Shown piece by piece: positions 1 to 11,038 of a stretch of 64,000 bases of DNA. The translations under genes and the position numbers were made by a program. The notes under the pieces are model-generated. The model was not told where the DNA came from. It saw only the letters and a program-made list of their open reading frames with translations, and ran no database searches. Each line of letters starts with the position of its first letter. The stretch's first letter is position 1. The stretch is from Hyperoodon ampullatus (taxonomy: Eukaryota; Chordata; Mammalia; Artiodactyla; Ziphiidae). Location of the stretch: positions 36,700,368 through 36,764,367 of the forward strand of contig OX457064.1 of NCBI GenBank assembly GCA_949752795.1, read 5' to 3'.

Positions 1-162
1 CCCGGTCCGGGAAGATCCCACATGCCGCGGAGCAGCTAGGCCCGTGAGCCATGGCCGCTAAGCCTGCGTGTCCAGAGCCTGTGCTCTGCAACGGGAGAGG
101 CCACAACAGTGAGAGGCCCGCATACCACAAAAAAATAAAAAAATAAAAAAATAAAAAATAAA
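1..162 (+). mobile_element. CHR-type tRNA-derived SINE, 5' part outside window
   Basis: This is the 3' two-thirds of the common SINE, starting inside the promoter half (cccggtccgggaagatccc) and running to gagaggcccgcataccac. An interrupted A-rich tail of aaaaaat units follows. The A box and B box lie before the window start, so neither the left boundary nor the target-site duplication can be seen. Confidence 0.9.
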
Positions 163-260
163 AGATTAAGTACTGTGCAAGAAAATGATAGTAAACTTGG
201 AATTACAGTAGAAATACTAGAATCTATCAAGATACATTTTATCTTATTTACTTCTCTTCG

Positions 261-531
261 TGGGGAGGAATAAATTAGGAATTTGGGATTAATAAATACA
301 TACTACTATACATAAAACAGAAAAACAACAAGGACGTACTATAGAACAGGGAACTATACTCAATATCTTGTAATAACCTATAATGGAAAAGAACCTAAAA
401 AATAATATATATACATATACACACACACACACACACATATATATGCATGTATAATTGAATCATTTTGCTGCACAGCTGAAACACTGTAAATCAACTATAC
501 TTCAATAAAAATTAAAAAAAGAATTGAATAT
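261..531 (+). mobile_element. L1 3' UTR fragment
   Basis: The segment runs from gtggggaggaataaatta to a terminal ttcaataaaaattaaaaaaa. It matches the 3' untranslated end of the L1 at 52,890-53,140 in this window, including the shared phrase cagggaactatactcaat. It is severely 5'-truncated and holds no coding sequence. A CA/TA microsatellite has expanded inside it. No clear target duplication was found. Confidence 0.8.
411..448. repeat. (CA)n/(TA)n microsatellite
   Basis: About ten CA units are flanked by TA dinucleotides, inside the L1 3' UTR fragment. The site probably grew from the TA/CA-rich stretch normally present at this place in the L1 tail. Confidence 0.9.
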
Positions 532-1156
532 TATTTTAAATGTGAATTGGGCATTTTATGCATTACTATTGCACCTTATTTTGCCAAAGCATATTATGCA
601 TATCAACTCATTTGATCATCTTGACAATGCAGTGATGTGTTTTGTTATATTACAAATAAAAGCACAATGACAAAAACATTAAATAACTGACCTAAGAACC
701 CAAACATGTCAGAGACAGAGCCTCTTCAATCCTACTGAAGGTCTTCTAACTGTTATTTTAAATCTTTTTTAAGAAATTAACTATGCTGGTTTATGGAAGC
801 TTAAGCTTTTGGAATCAGTAGACCCAAAAGTGTATGGTCATGTGGAAGCCAGAATCTGAGCATCCCCACTTGCCACATTTTGAAAAGGCAATAAAGTGTC
901 TCCCATTACCATCAGGGAGAATTCAGATGAATTCATTCAGACTTTCATTACTAACACAGGAGACTTGCCTTGGGAGGTCACCTCTATCTTCATCTTGTGA
1001 TTCAGTGTCATGTAACATCCAGGTCAACCTCTTAGTATTTGTGTTCTCCCTCATGCTAGCATCAGATGATCACACAACTACATAAATTATGCAGACAGTA
1101 CATACTGACTATGGAAAGATGAAAATCAAAATAGATCAATCATGATGCTTAGAATA
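532..1156. other. Unassigned AT-rich sequence, no gene seen
   Basis: No repeat family or exon was recognised. An 83-codon reading frame at 834-1085 (+) has no recognisable domain, no splice-site context and no homologue I know, so I treat it as chance. Confidence 0.5.
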
Positions 1157-1158
1157 TA

Positions 1159-1351
1159 CAGCTGACCTTTGAACAACATGGGGGTTAGGGGCACTGACCC
1201 TCCACACTGTTGAAAAACTGAGTATAACTTTACAATCAGTCCCAACCTTAGATCCTGTTGTCCTGTAATACTGTGGTACGTATCTAATGAAAAAAATCCA
1301 TGTATTAAGTGGACTAGCCAGTTCAGACCTGTGTTGTTCAAGGATCAACTG
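1159..1351 (-). mobile_element. Non-autonomous Tigger-type DNA transposon (Tigger2/MER28-like)
   Basis: The left terminus cagctgacctttgaacaaca is the inverted complement of the right terminus tgttgttcaaggatcaactg, with a few mismatches. Both ends abut a TA dinucleotide (1157-1158 and 1352-1353), the target duplication of Tc1/mariner-class elements. At about 193 bp it is too short to encode a transposase, so it is a deleted passenger copy. The subfamily name is from memory and uncertain; the strand is nominal. Confidence 0.8.
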
Positions 1352-1896
1352 TACCTTGAAAACTTCACCATAAGCAATGTGGTATAATGTGCAAGTATTA
1401 CTTAAGCCAACTTCCAAGTGCCCACCAAGAAAGCATTTGTGAAAAGTGGTCAACCGACATGCTAATCAAGAATACCCAGTCAAACTATAAAACTCTTAGA
1501 GGAAAACAAAGGCAGAACAGTCTATAACATCAATCACAGCAAGATCTTTTTGGACCCACTTACTAGAGAAATGGAAGTAAAAACAATAAACAAATGGGAC
1601 CTAATGAAACTTTAAAGCTTTTGCACAGCAAAGGAAACCATAAACAAGACAAAAAGACAACCCTCAGAATGGGAGAAAATATTTGCAAATGAAGCTACTG
1701 ACAAAGGATTAATCTCCAAAATATACAAGCAGCTCATGCAGCTCAATATCAAAAAAACAAACAACCCAATCCAAAAATGGGCAGAAGACCTAAATAGACA
1801 TCTCTCCAAAGAAGATATACAGATTGCCAACAAACACATGAAAGTATGCTCACCATCACTAATCATTACAGAAACGCAAATCAAAACTACAATGAG

Positions 1897-2109
1897 AGGG
1901 CTTCCCTGGTGTTGCAGTGGTAGTGAGTCCCCCTGCCGATGCAGGGGACACAGGTTCATGCCCCGGTCTGGGAAGATCCCACATGCCGTGGAGTGGCTAG
2001 GCCCGTGAGCCATGGCCTCTGAGTCAGTGCATCTGGAGCCTGTGCTCTGCAATGGGAGAAGCCACAACAGTGAGAGGCCCGCGTACGGAAAAAAAAAAAA
2101 AAAAAAAAC
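1897..2109 (+). mobile_element. CHR-type SINE nested in L1
   Basis: A full SINE has inserted into the ORF2 part of the surrounding L1. The target duplication ctacaatgag is at 1887-1896 and 2110-2119. The A-box region reads tgttgcagtgg rather than the usual tggcgcagtgg, so its internal promoter has drifted. The tail is a pure run of about 20 A. Confidence 0.93.
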
Positions 2110-2629
2110 CTACAATGAGGTATCACCTCACACCAGTCAGAATGGCCATCATCAAAATATCTACAAATAATAAATGCTGGAGAGGGTGTTGAGAAAAGGG
2201 AACCCTCTTGCACTGTTGGTGGGAATGTAAATTGGTACAGCTACTATGGAGAACAGTATGGAGGTTACTTAAAAAACTAAAAATGTAACTACCATACGAC
2301 CCAGCAATCCCACTACTGGGCATATACCCTGAGAAAACCATAATTCAAAAAGAGTCATGCACCACAATGTTCACTGCAGCTCTATTAACAATAGCCAGGA
2401 CATGGAAGCGACCTAAGTGTCCATCAACAGATGGATGGATAAAGAAGATGTGGCACATATATACAGTGGAATATTACTCAGCCATAAAAATAAATGAAAT
2501 TGAGTTATTTGTAGTGAGGTGGATGGACCTAGAGTCTGTCATACAGAGTGAAGTAAGTCAGAAAGAGAAAAACAAATACTGTATTCTAACACATATATAT
2601 ATGGAATCTTAAAAAAACAAATGGTTCTG

Positions 2630-2841
2630 GGGCTTCCCTGGTGGCGCAGTGGTTGAGAGTCCGCCTGCCGATGCAGGGGACACGGGTTCGTGCCCCGGTC
2701 TGGGAGGATCCCACATGCCGCGGAGCGGCTTGGCCCATGAGCCATGGCCATTGAGCCTGCGTGTCCGGAGCCTGTGCTCCGCAACGGGAGAGGCCACAAC
2801 AGTGAGAGGCCCACATACCGCAAAAAAAAAAAAAAAAAAAA
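2630..2841 (+). mobile_element. CHR-type SINE nested in L1, cttggcccatgag variant
   Basis: The target duplication aaatggttctg flanks it at 2619-2629 and 2842-2852, in the host L1 at the end of ORF2. It has diagnostic bases (gcttggcccatgagcc, ggccattgag, gcccacatacc). These are shared in full with the inverted copy at 53,285-53,509, so the two appear to come from one young source. Confidence 0.95.
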
Positions 2842-3355
2842 AAATGGTTCTGAAGAACCTAGGGGCAGGACAGGAATAAAGACGCAGACATAGAGAATGG
2901 ACTTGAGGACACGGTTGGGGGAAGGGTAAGCTGGGACGAAGTGAGAGAGTGGCATGGACATATATACACTACCAAATGTAAAACAGATAGCTAGTGGGAA
3001 GCAGCCGCATAACACAGGGAGATCAGCTCTGTGCTCTGTGACCACCTAGAGGGGTGGGATAGGGAGGGTGGGAGGGAGACGCAAGAGGGAGGGGATATGG
3101 GGACATATGTATATGTATAGCTGATTCACTTTGTTATAAAGAAGAAACTAATACACCATTGTAAAGCAATTATATTCCAATAAAGATGTTAAAAAAAAAA
3201 AAAAGAATACCCAGTCTAAATGCCTCAAAGATGCAGCATACTATCAGAATGGGCTAAACTTGAGAGGTGGCTACACAGCCTTCCTACAATTTCTGTCTCT
3301 GATCAGTAGCCACCATTTCACTAATTAGGTTACTGGATATTGAAAATGGGTTTTT

Positions 3356-3571
3356 TTTGTTTTGTTTGTTTGGTTTTTTGCGGTACGCGTGCCTCTCACT
3401 GTTGTGGCCTCTCCCGTTGAGGAGCACAGGCTCCGGACGCGCAGGCTCAGCAGCCATGGCTCACTGGCCCAGCCGCTCCGCGGCACGTGGGATCTTCCCA
3501 GACCGGGGCACGAACCTGTGTCCCCTGCATCGGCAGGTGTACTCTCAACCACTGCGCCACCAGGGAAGCCC
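3356..3571 (-). mobile_element. CHR-type SINE
   Basis: It lies on the minus strand, with a T-rich tail first (ttttgtttgtttgg) and the promoter end last (ccaccagggaagccc). The target duplication tgaaaatgggttttt is at 3341-3355 and 3572-3586. Confidence 0.94.
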
Positions 3572-3692
3572 TGAAAATGGGTTTTTATTGTTGAAACTAG
3601 TGACATAGCTTATTAATTTGATAAAATGAGCACTCACTGCTAAAATCAGGGGTAATCAAGGTGTGTGAAGGTAAAAAAAAAGATGTATGGAT

Positions 3693-3745
3693 ACCGTAAA
3701 ATAATTTACACCTTTGAGTAGCAAAGGTGTAAATTATTTTAGGGT
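3693..3745. repeat. Perfect 20-bp inverted repeat with 5-nt loop
   Basis: The left arm 3697-3716 (taaaataatttacacctttg) is exactly complementary to the right arm 3722-3741, around the loop agtag. After one G/G mismatch, three more pairs form (3693-3695 with 3743-3745). It sits exactly at the left border of the MER5-type relic and may overlap its terminus. The arms are AT-rich. No function is implied. Confidence 0.95.
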
Positions 3746-4146
3746 CCAGCAACATCAACATCACCCAGAGGCTTATCAAAAATGTAAAATCAAGAGAGTG
3801 GTATGGACATATATACACTACCAAACTTAACGTAGATAGCTAGTGGGAAGCAGCCGCATAGCACGGGGAGATCAGCTCGGTGCTTTTTGACCACCTAGCG
3901 GGGTGGGATAGGGAGGGTGGGAGGGAGGGAGACCCAAGAGGGAAGAGATATGGGAACATATGTATATGTATAACTGATTCACTTTGTTATAAAGCAGAAA
4001 ATAACACACCATTGTAAAGCAATTTTACTCCAATAAAGATGTAAAAAAAAAAAAAAAAAAAAGTAAAATCTCAGGCTCCACTCCAGGCCTGCCATATCAG
4101 AATCTGCATTTTAACAAGATCTTCACGTGATTCCCATGCACTACTT
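3742..4146 (+). mobile_element. MER5A-type hAT relic, split by L1
   Basis: Left part 3742-3791 (gtccagcaacatcaacatcac) and right part 4066-4146 (agaatctgcattttaacaag) read together as a MER5A-like non-autonomous hAT-Charlie element. The terminal bases expected at the left end are replaced by the hairpin. The element is old and non-coding. Confidence 0.75.
3792..4062 (+). mobile_element. Short L1 3' UTR insertion
   Basis: This fragment of about 270 bp runs from gagagtggtatggacatata to the terminal ccaataaagatgt plus poly(A), and contains the G-rich tract gtgggagggagggag. The short duplication gtaaaatc (3784-3791 and 4063-4070) marks its entry into the MER5-type element, so it is the younger of the two. 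Confidence 0.9.
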
Positions 4147-5868
4147 TAAAAACATTCCCCACTCTTTATGATCAAGTTAAAAAGAACTCTAGCAAGGCCT
4201 GTAATTTATACCTTTAGGAATACTGTCTCAGGCTCAACTCTGTGGGTTCTGTCCAATCACAACTTTGGACTCTGTTGGCCAAAAGAATAACATAACGCTG
4301 CTCTGGAATTTTGCCTTTGCCTTAAGTAAATCTTTCATTCAAAATGCTGAACAGAGTATATAACAGGGCAAAAAGTTTTGATTATCCATCCAGGGCAGCC
4401 TTACTTTATGTCGACTGTCCCAGTGTAATTACTAATAATGCACCACTTCACTCTCAAAGGTGATAACTTATATGGTCACTCTAAGAACAGGTCATGTGAA
4501 TTTTCACTTTTGTGCTTGCTTGCTTGCTAATAATAAACTTCCACATTGATAGTTTTTATAAGGATAAGAGATGGGGAACTTTTCCTTTTGGGAACCTCTA
4601 ACATCTATGATGTCTCAAGGTTACCAGCTTATTCTGTCATCTTGATATTTCATCCTATCTAAAATAACTATCAAAAACGGTGAAAACAGTATTTGTGGAT
4701 TAAGAGATACAGGAGAAATCAAATGACTTTCAAACTTACAGTCTGCTACCCATTACTCTTTAAGTCAGTTCCTCTACAAAATGTTTTGTAATTTAAAAAA
4801 TAAGGTACGACAGAAGATACTCCAGTTCTAAACAAAGTATTGTTGATGTGGAAATAAATCAATATTAAATTTTAGAATGCCTTAAACCAAAAACTTAATC
4901 CAAAAAATCTTAATCCCCCAAAATCCAAAACACCTCGTCTTTAACCAGTCACATCTATGCAAGTATTAAATCAAACACCAGAATCATATACATTTTAGCC
5001 AATATTAAATCTTAATGTTTTGAATCCCATCACAATTTTTTACACAATGAAAGTTAAAATGAGGGAATTTTAATGCTTTCTAAGTGCCAAAAATTGAACC
5101 GTATCATCTAAACCAAAATGCATTTGTAACAACACAATTCAAGGCCATCATTCAGTTCTAAGTTACTGTTTTCTAAAAGTAAATAAAATGGTTTGGAGCT
5201 CTCATTTAAATAGCTTCTAGATCTGTGGTACAGTTTTGGCAATGATGAGTTTTCTTGGTACATCAATGTTACTACCGTAATAGTTACGGAACTGATGAAC
5301 ATAGCATTTGTGGTAACCAGTTTACAATTGAGAATTGAAAGATGCATTTTCAGGATCATAAATAAAGCTAAATACCCTCTTATTCAAGAGAAGGAATATC
5401 CAAACCTGACCAATTGTACAAGGATTCCAATTAACTAAGACATTTCTTACTAGTGTGCAGGCCAGTGTGTGATTACCCTACAATTATGGAAGAGGATCAC
5501 TGTGGACTTACTGTCTTAGACAATACCCTTTAAATCACAGGGAGTTTCAACTATTCGTGCTTTAAACGTGGCAAATCACTTGAACAGTAAGAAATAACAT
5601 ATAAATTTACTTATCAGGCAAGTCCAAGAACAAAATGTTAAACTGATTGAACTATTGGATTGACTGATCACAGAAGTTTATCAAAAAGATGGTAGTTTCT
5701 GAGAGGCTAAGTAATTATATTTTTCAATTCTTTATTGTCCATATTCCTTTCTTCCTACATTTTGGTATGACTTCTGAGTTGCTTAGATGGGTTATTTTTG
5801 CAGTGTTTCATGGCCAAAAGTTTCTTTGCCTTCCCAGGAATTAAAGCACAGTTTAAGAGTTTAAAAAT
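4147..5868. other. Unassigned sequence, no gene seen
   Basis: This 1.7-kb stretch has moderate complexity and no recognised repeat, promoter or exon. The longest open frame (5108-5359, minus, 83 codons) shows no domain. Old, eroded repeats could be hidden here. Confidence 0.5.
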
Positions 5869-5901
5869 GCAAGTATACTCCAATAAAGATGTTAAAAAAA
5901 A
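5869..5901 (+). mobile_element. Minimal L1 3' terminus (about 33 bp)
   Basis: The bases atactccaataaagatgtt plus A8 equal the last bases of the L1s that end at about 3200 and 4060. Nothing L1-like precedes them. This is best read as an extremely 5'-truncated insertion. A convincing target duplication was not found. Confidence 0.6.
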
Positions 5902-6175
5902 GAATGACAATTTAATTCTCACCATTCCCATCATAACAGCCATATCAAATATGTTGAAGATTAAGTTGCTAGGTAGGAGTGCCTTCCAAATCCCAAATCT
6001 GTGAAGTGCAAATGCTTTTTCTTTCCATTTAGCAAAATGAAAGTAATGGACATCAACAACCTATATGTGGTATCCACAATAAATTAATACCCTGTAAAGA
6101 GCACTGAATCAGGAGTTAGGAGACATCATAGGAGTCTCATCTCTATTTAACTATTCTTGTTTTATTCTTAACCAG

Positions 6176-6400
6176 TGAGAGCCCAGGATCTGAATATGTT
6201 CATATCCTAATTCAGCCACTTACTGGTCATGGTGAACTTGGGCAAGTTACTCACCCTTCCCTCTCCCACAGACTGCTCATCAGTTATATGGACATAACTT
6301 GTAATAGTTTTATTTTGAATATTAGGCATGTTCATTCATTCAAAGAGATTTAAAACAGTGTCTGGCACAGAAAGTATCCCATAAATACTTCAAGTGTATT
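6176..6400 (+). mobile_element. MIR SINE
   Basis: The conserved MIR core is present (cagccacttactggtcatg, then cttgggcaagttactcaccc), followed by the 3' part with cagtgtctggcaca. It is an ancient, diverged copy. Confidence 0.8.
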
Positions 6401-6805
6401 TTTACAAAGATATTAAGGCAAGTGCTTTTATAACAAGTTCTAGACTAAGTTTTCCCTTTCCCCTACATCCTCACTTGAATAGATTTGATGATTTCTAGGG
6501 TCCTTAGACTTCTAAGAATGTGTACATTCTCCAAACTTCTAAAAAATATGAATAACATGGCAGTCATCTTCAAACTTTTTATCTTAATATTGCATTGCTC
6601 AAGCAATCAAAAAGTACTCTTATCTAAACTTGTATTTTTCAAACAGGATATGTATCTATAAGGAAATACCAAGGGAATATATAAAGCCACAAAATAGCTG
6701 TCACACATCTATCTAAAAGTATAATCATAGAAAAAATTGAGGAGAAATGGAAAACCAAATGAATAATTAAACAATTTGAACAGAGTTATGAAGTAGAAAG
6801 CAGAA
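6401..6805. other. Unassigned sequence
   Basis: AT-rich DNA between a MIR and an L1. I see no repeat, reading frame or signal in it. Confidence 0.5.
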
Positions 6806-6819
6806 GTCACTACATTTTA

Positions 6820-7872
6820 TTTTTTCAACCTCTTTTTAAAAAATTTTTATTGGAGTATAGTTGCTTTACAATGTTTTTGTTAGTTTCTGCTGTACAGTAA
6901 AGTGAATCAGCTATATATATACATACATCCCCTGCTTTTTGGATTTCCTTCCCATTTAGGTCACCACAGAGTATTTAGTAGAGTTCCCTGTGCTATACAG
7001 TAGGTTCTCATCAGTTATCTATTTTATACATAGTACTGTATATATGTCAGTCCCAGTCTCCCAATTCATCACACACACTTCACCGCTTGGTGTCCATACG
7101 TTTGTTCTCTACATCTGTGTCTCCATTTCTGCTTTGCAAATAGGTTCATCTGTACCATTTTTCTAGATTCTACATATGTGTTAATATGCTATACTTGTTT
7201 TTCTCTTTCTGGCTTAACTTCACTCTGTATGACAGACTCAAGGGTCCATCCACATCTCTGCAAGTGGCACAATTTTGTTCCTTCTTATGGCTGAGTAATA
7301 TTCCACTGTGTATATATACCACATCTTCTTTATCCATGCATCTGTAGATGGACATTTAGGTTGTTTCCATGTCCTGGCTATTGCAAATAGTGCTGACACT
7401 GGGGTGCATGTGTCTTTTTGAATTATGGTTTTCTCAGGGTATATGCCCAGGAGTGGGATTGCTGGGTCATATGGTAGTTCTATTTTTATTTTTTTAAGGA
7501 ACCCCCATACTGTTCTCCATAGTGGCTGTATCAGTTTACATTCCCACCAACAATGTAAGGGGTTCCCTTTTCTCCACACCCTGTCCAGCATTTATTGTTT
7601 GTAGATTTTTTGATGATGGCCATTCTGACCAGTGTGAGGTGATACCTCATTGTAGTTTTGATTTGCATTTCTCTAATAATTAGTGATGTTGAGCTTGGCC
7701 ATCTGTACGTCTTCTTTGGAGAAATGTCTATTTAGGTCTTCCTCCCATTTTTTGACTGGGCTGTTTGGTTTTTTGATACTGAGCTGCATTGTATATTTTT
7801 GTTTGTATATTTTGGAGATTAACCCCTTGTCAGCTGCCTTGTTTGCAAATATTTTCTCCTATTCTGAGGGTT
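6820..7872 (-). mobile_element. 5'-truncated L1, antisense
   Basis: The 14-bp target duplication gtcactacatttta is at 6806-6819 and 7873-7886. Reading on the minus strand from 7872, it holds the C-terminal part of ORF2 in broken frames (7238-7591 and 7170-7355). The 3' UTR runs to about 6840, with the terminal A tail represented by the ttttttaaaaaa region. Nothing in it can encode a working protein. Confidence 0.93.
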
Positions 7873-7886
7873 GTCACTACATTTTA

Positions 7887-9040
7887 AAGTAAAGCATGAG
7901 AGAGATACTTCTGTAGAATAATTTGAGAATCTCTGCTCAAAAAGATAAAGAAGTGTGCCTTTTTAAACATTTATATCTCTATGATTTGTGCAAATAAACT
8001 TAGACTATGGAGTCTACCACTGACATGGCTGTTGACTTGATTTCAGCAACTCTGCCACTGGAGGCTGAGAAATTCCAGCTGTCATTCTTGACAAACTGCT
8101 TCTTTTGTTGACAGGTTCTTCTTTAAGGTTGCCTTTAGATACCGAAGACATACCAATTTATTATGACCAAAGACTCAAGCACACAGGTTTCTATAAAGCC
8201 ATCTGAAAGCTGCATTTATAAGCTTTATTTTTGTGAAAAAATTACTACTAAAACTATGTATTTTTATAAGTGCAGGGTGGTTCAAGGGAAAACACTGTTT
8301 TTGTCACCACACTGAAAGCAAAAGTACCTTTAAAAAAACTTGAAACAAAAAGTCATCCATCAAATTCACCTCACTTATACAGAAACCAGAGATAGTTGTC
8401 TGGCAGGGTGAAAGCCTGAACACAGATGAGCTTTTTTCATGCTATAACACATAAGAATTTTGTATAAAATATAATCATATTAAAACAAACACATGGTGGG
8501 CCTTTAAAAAAAAAAGGGAAATCCTGGTTTCCAGAATTATAGAGATAAATCAAACCTAGAGTGGTAAGCAGAAGAGAGAGCTCATGGGAGTTTCAACCCA
8601 TGTGTAGGTTCAAGGGTGTGATGCTTGGGATCCTATTGCTTATATGGATACAGGAGATGAGAAACATGGCAAGCAGAGCATCTTTAATGGAGTCTGAAAA
8701 TGTACTTTCTCCTTGAAAAGGAAACACAATCATTGACCCACAGCTAGGGAGGGATTCTAAAAACTAAACTAAACTAAAATAAAAAACAGGGAAATCAAAA
8801 TTCCAGGAAGGAGTCGAACAATTATAAAAGAATAGCAAATAACAGGGACAAATACTAAGCCACTTCAAAAGCAAAGACTCTGGAACATGCAGAACAGTTC
8901 CACATAAATCAAAAAGAACACTAAAGTCAAGTTAATTTGTTATTTTCTACAAGGTTATTAAGATGACACAAAGCAGACAAAACTTTTCAGCATGATAAAT
9001 CACTCACATGATTTTATTAACAATAAAAGCAAAAAATCCC

Positions 9041-9042
<2 letters not shown>
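7887..9042. other. Unassigned sequence
   Basis: No gene or clear repeat was found. A short (aacta)n-like run occurs near 8758-8778. Parts near 7990-8200 look like ordinary complex sequence that could be conserved, but no reading frame supports an exon. Confidence 0.5.
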
Positions 9043-9079
<37 letters not shown>

Positions 9080-9085
9080 TATATT
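9043..9085. repeat. (TA)n microsatellite
   Basis: About twenty TA units with one TACA interruption. Likely length-polymorphic. Confidence 0.95.
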
Positions 9086-9365
9086 TACTTACTTATATTT
9101 ATGTACATGCATTTGAGTCAGAGTTGGTTTCTTTTAATCACCCTTGTAAACTCAGAGCAGATATGTCTATCATTTGCCTATGTGTATTCATAAATATTTG
9201 CTGAATGAAAAAATAAATACTTGCTATAACTTTTAAAAATAAGTAAATATAAGGGGGAACTAATATACTTGACAAAAATAATGGGAAAAATAAGATTGAG
9301 GAAAGCAGAGTTAAGGCATTCTTGAGTTATTTTACAGTTCCAGAGAAGGATCAAAAGGGTAATTA

Positions 9366-9577
9366 GGGGCTTCCCTGGTGGCGCAGTGGTTGAGAGTCCG
9401 CCTGCCAATGCAGGGGACACGGGTTCATGCCCCGGTCCGGGAAGATCCCACATGCCGCGGAGTGGCTAGGCCCATGAGCCATGGCCGCTGAGCCTGCGCG
9501 TCCGGAGCCTGTGCTCCGCAACGGGAGAGGCCACAAGAGTGAGAGGCCCGCGTACCAAAAAAAAAAAAAAAAAAAAA
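9366..9577 (+). mobile_element. CHR-type SINE
   Basis: A full-length copy with an intact A-box-like tggcgcagtgg and a B-box-like ggttcatgccc. The target duplication aaaagggtaatta (9353-9365) is repeated with one extra base after the A tail, at about 9577-9590. Confidence 0.94.
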
Positions 9578-9590
9578 AAAGGGTAAATTA

Positions 9591-10477
9591 AATTTAGGCT
9601 TCTTAATTCAAATACAAATGCTTAACTCCCATACCACTAGAGAGAAATTAAAGGCAGGAAGACATGACAAGAGGGGCAGGAAAATAGAGACTGCAAAATA
9701 AAATGGTTGAAACTATTCCAAATACATCAGTAATTAAAATAAGTATTAAAAAAATCAATCATACCTATTGAAATATACATAGTTTCAGCCTGGATTTCAA
9801 AAAAAAAGTAAAATACACACATATCATGTTGAATAGAGTATTCCAAAAATGAATAGGAAACACTCATAATTAAACTAGGGCAACGAAATTAAATAGAAAC
9901 TATAAGAAAATGGAAAAGAGAAAACTATATTGTTACTTTGCATAGAAAATAATTTTCTGAATAAATAATGCATAGCTATCTACACAAAAGAGCAAAGTTA
10001 ACCAAGAAAGGCAAAAATAGCCAAGAAAAGTTTAAAGAAGTAAAATAAGAGTGACTTGCCCTATCAAGTAGCAAATCTCATCCCTAAGAAAAGTAAAATT
10101 TAAAAGCATGGTAATAATTCATGTTTTCAACAAACAGGTCAGAACAGGGAATGCAGAAAGATACATATACATTCATAAGAACTTGTTATATCACAGAGGT
10201 AGCATTATAAATCAGCCAGGAAATGACAGGATAGAAAATAAATAACAGTGGGGAAGTTAACTAACTATAGGGAAAAAAGTTGGATCCCTACTGCATACCA
10301 TCCATAAAAGTAAACTCCAGAGGATCTAAATACAAATGTAAATATGAAACATAGAACATTATTTTTAAGAAAATGTAAGAGAATACATTTATTACCTCAG
10401 TATGGGAAGTATTTAATGCCACAAAAACTAAAATTCATAAAGAAATATTTTGAAAATTATAACATCTAATATATAGT
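9591..10477. other. Unassigned A-rich sequence
   Basis: A-rich plus strand with no intact repeat signature. It may be a highly decayed L1 segment, judged only from the base bias. Confidence 0.4.
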
Positions 10478-10645
10478 GGGCACCTTCTCCATACTGCTAT
10501 ACCAAAACCTTTGAAGTAGGTGTTATTGTTATCCCCACTGTACAAATGAGGCCCAGGGAGGCTAACTGAGTTGCCCAAGGTCTTAGAACTTACATGTAAC
10601 CAGGACTTGATCCAAAGCCTATGTTCTTGACAATCATTTTATTTT
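10478..10645 (-). mobile_element. MIR SINE
   Basis: The reverse complement of the MIR core is visible as tatccccactgtacaaatga, then gttgcccaaggtcttagaac. An ancient copy. Confidence 0.75.
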
Positions 10646-11038
10646 CCTCATTCAACTCCATAAAATGAACATCTTTAGTGTGTACCACAAACTGAATCTA
10701 AACACAATCCAGAAACTGAGAAAATACTGTCAGCCCCAACCCACGTATGATTATTTTTGAAAAACACTAAAAATCAATTGAAAAAAAAACTCCTGTAAAG
10801 GTAGTAAGATAACAGCAACAGTAAACAAAGACACGAGAATTAAAGCTATAACGATATACCCATTTACATCCACTGGATTGGCAAAAATTTTAAAGTATGC
10901 AAACCTAAGCATTTGTGAAGAAGTAAAGAAACAGACACTTTTAAAATTCCATTTTCAATGTGTGACTGTGGAATAATGATTTTATCCTTCTCTGAAATAA
11001 TCTATATGCCTAAATTATTTCATACTTAATTTAGTTTT

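Larger units (their letters stand above)
1481..3202 (+). mobile_element. 5'-truncated L1 with ORF2 C-terminus and 3' UTR
   Basis: A 13-bp target duplication, aagaatacccagt, lies at 1468-1480 and 3203-3215 and defines the insertion exactly. The body encodes the C-terminal end of ORF2p, broken by stops and by two SINEs, then the L1 3' UTR with a G-rich tract near 3050-3100. It ends in ccaataaagatgtt plus poly(A). The ORF2 piece has recognisable L1 phrases such as [15 protein letters not shown] residues and IYTVEYYSAIK. The intact duplication suggests a fairly recent insertion, but the reading frame is dead. Confidence 0.93.

Noticed and set aside
2630..2700. tRNA-like A and B boxes that might mark a functional tRNA gene
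   Set aside because: No cloverleaf can be completed and each case continues into the SINE body; these are SINE promoters.
2649..2879. A recurring protein-like reading ([17 protein letters not shown] and relatives) in many places, suggesting a gene family
   Set aside because: Every instance is a translation of the CHR-type SINE in one of its frames. Each has an A tail, and most have their own target duplication.
9008..9193. YIYIYI-repeat peptide
   Set aside because: It is the (TA)n microsatellite in translation.
8992..9204. Spaced repeats that might hint at a CRISPR-like array anywhere in the window
   Set aside because: No set of short identical repeats with regular unique spacers exists; the repeats are dispersed retroelements of a mammalian genome.
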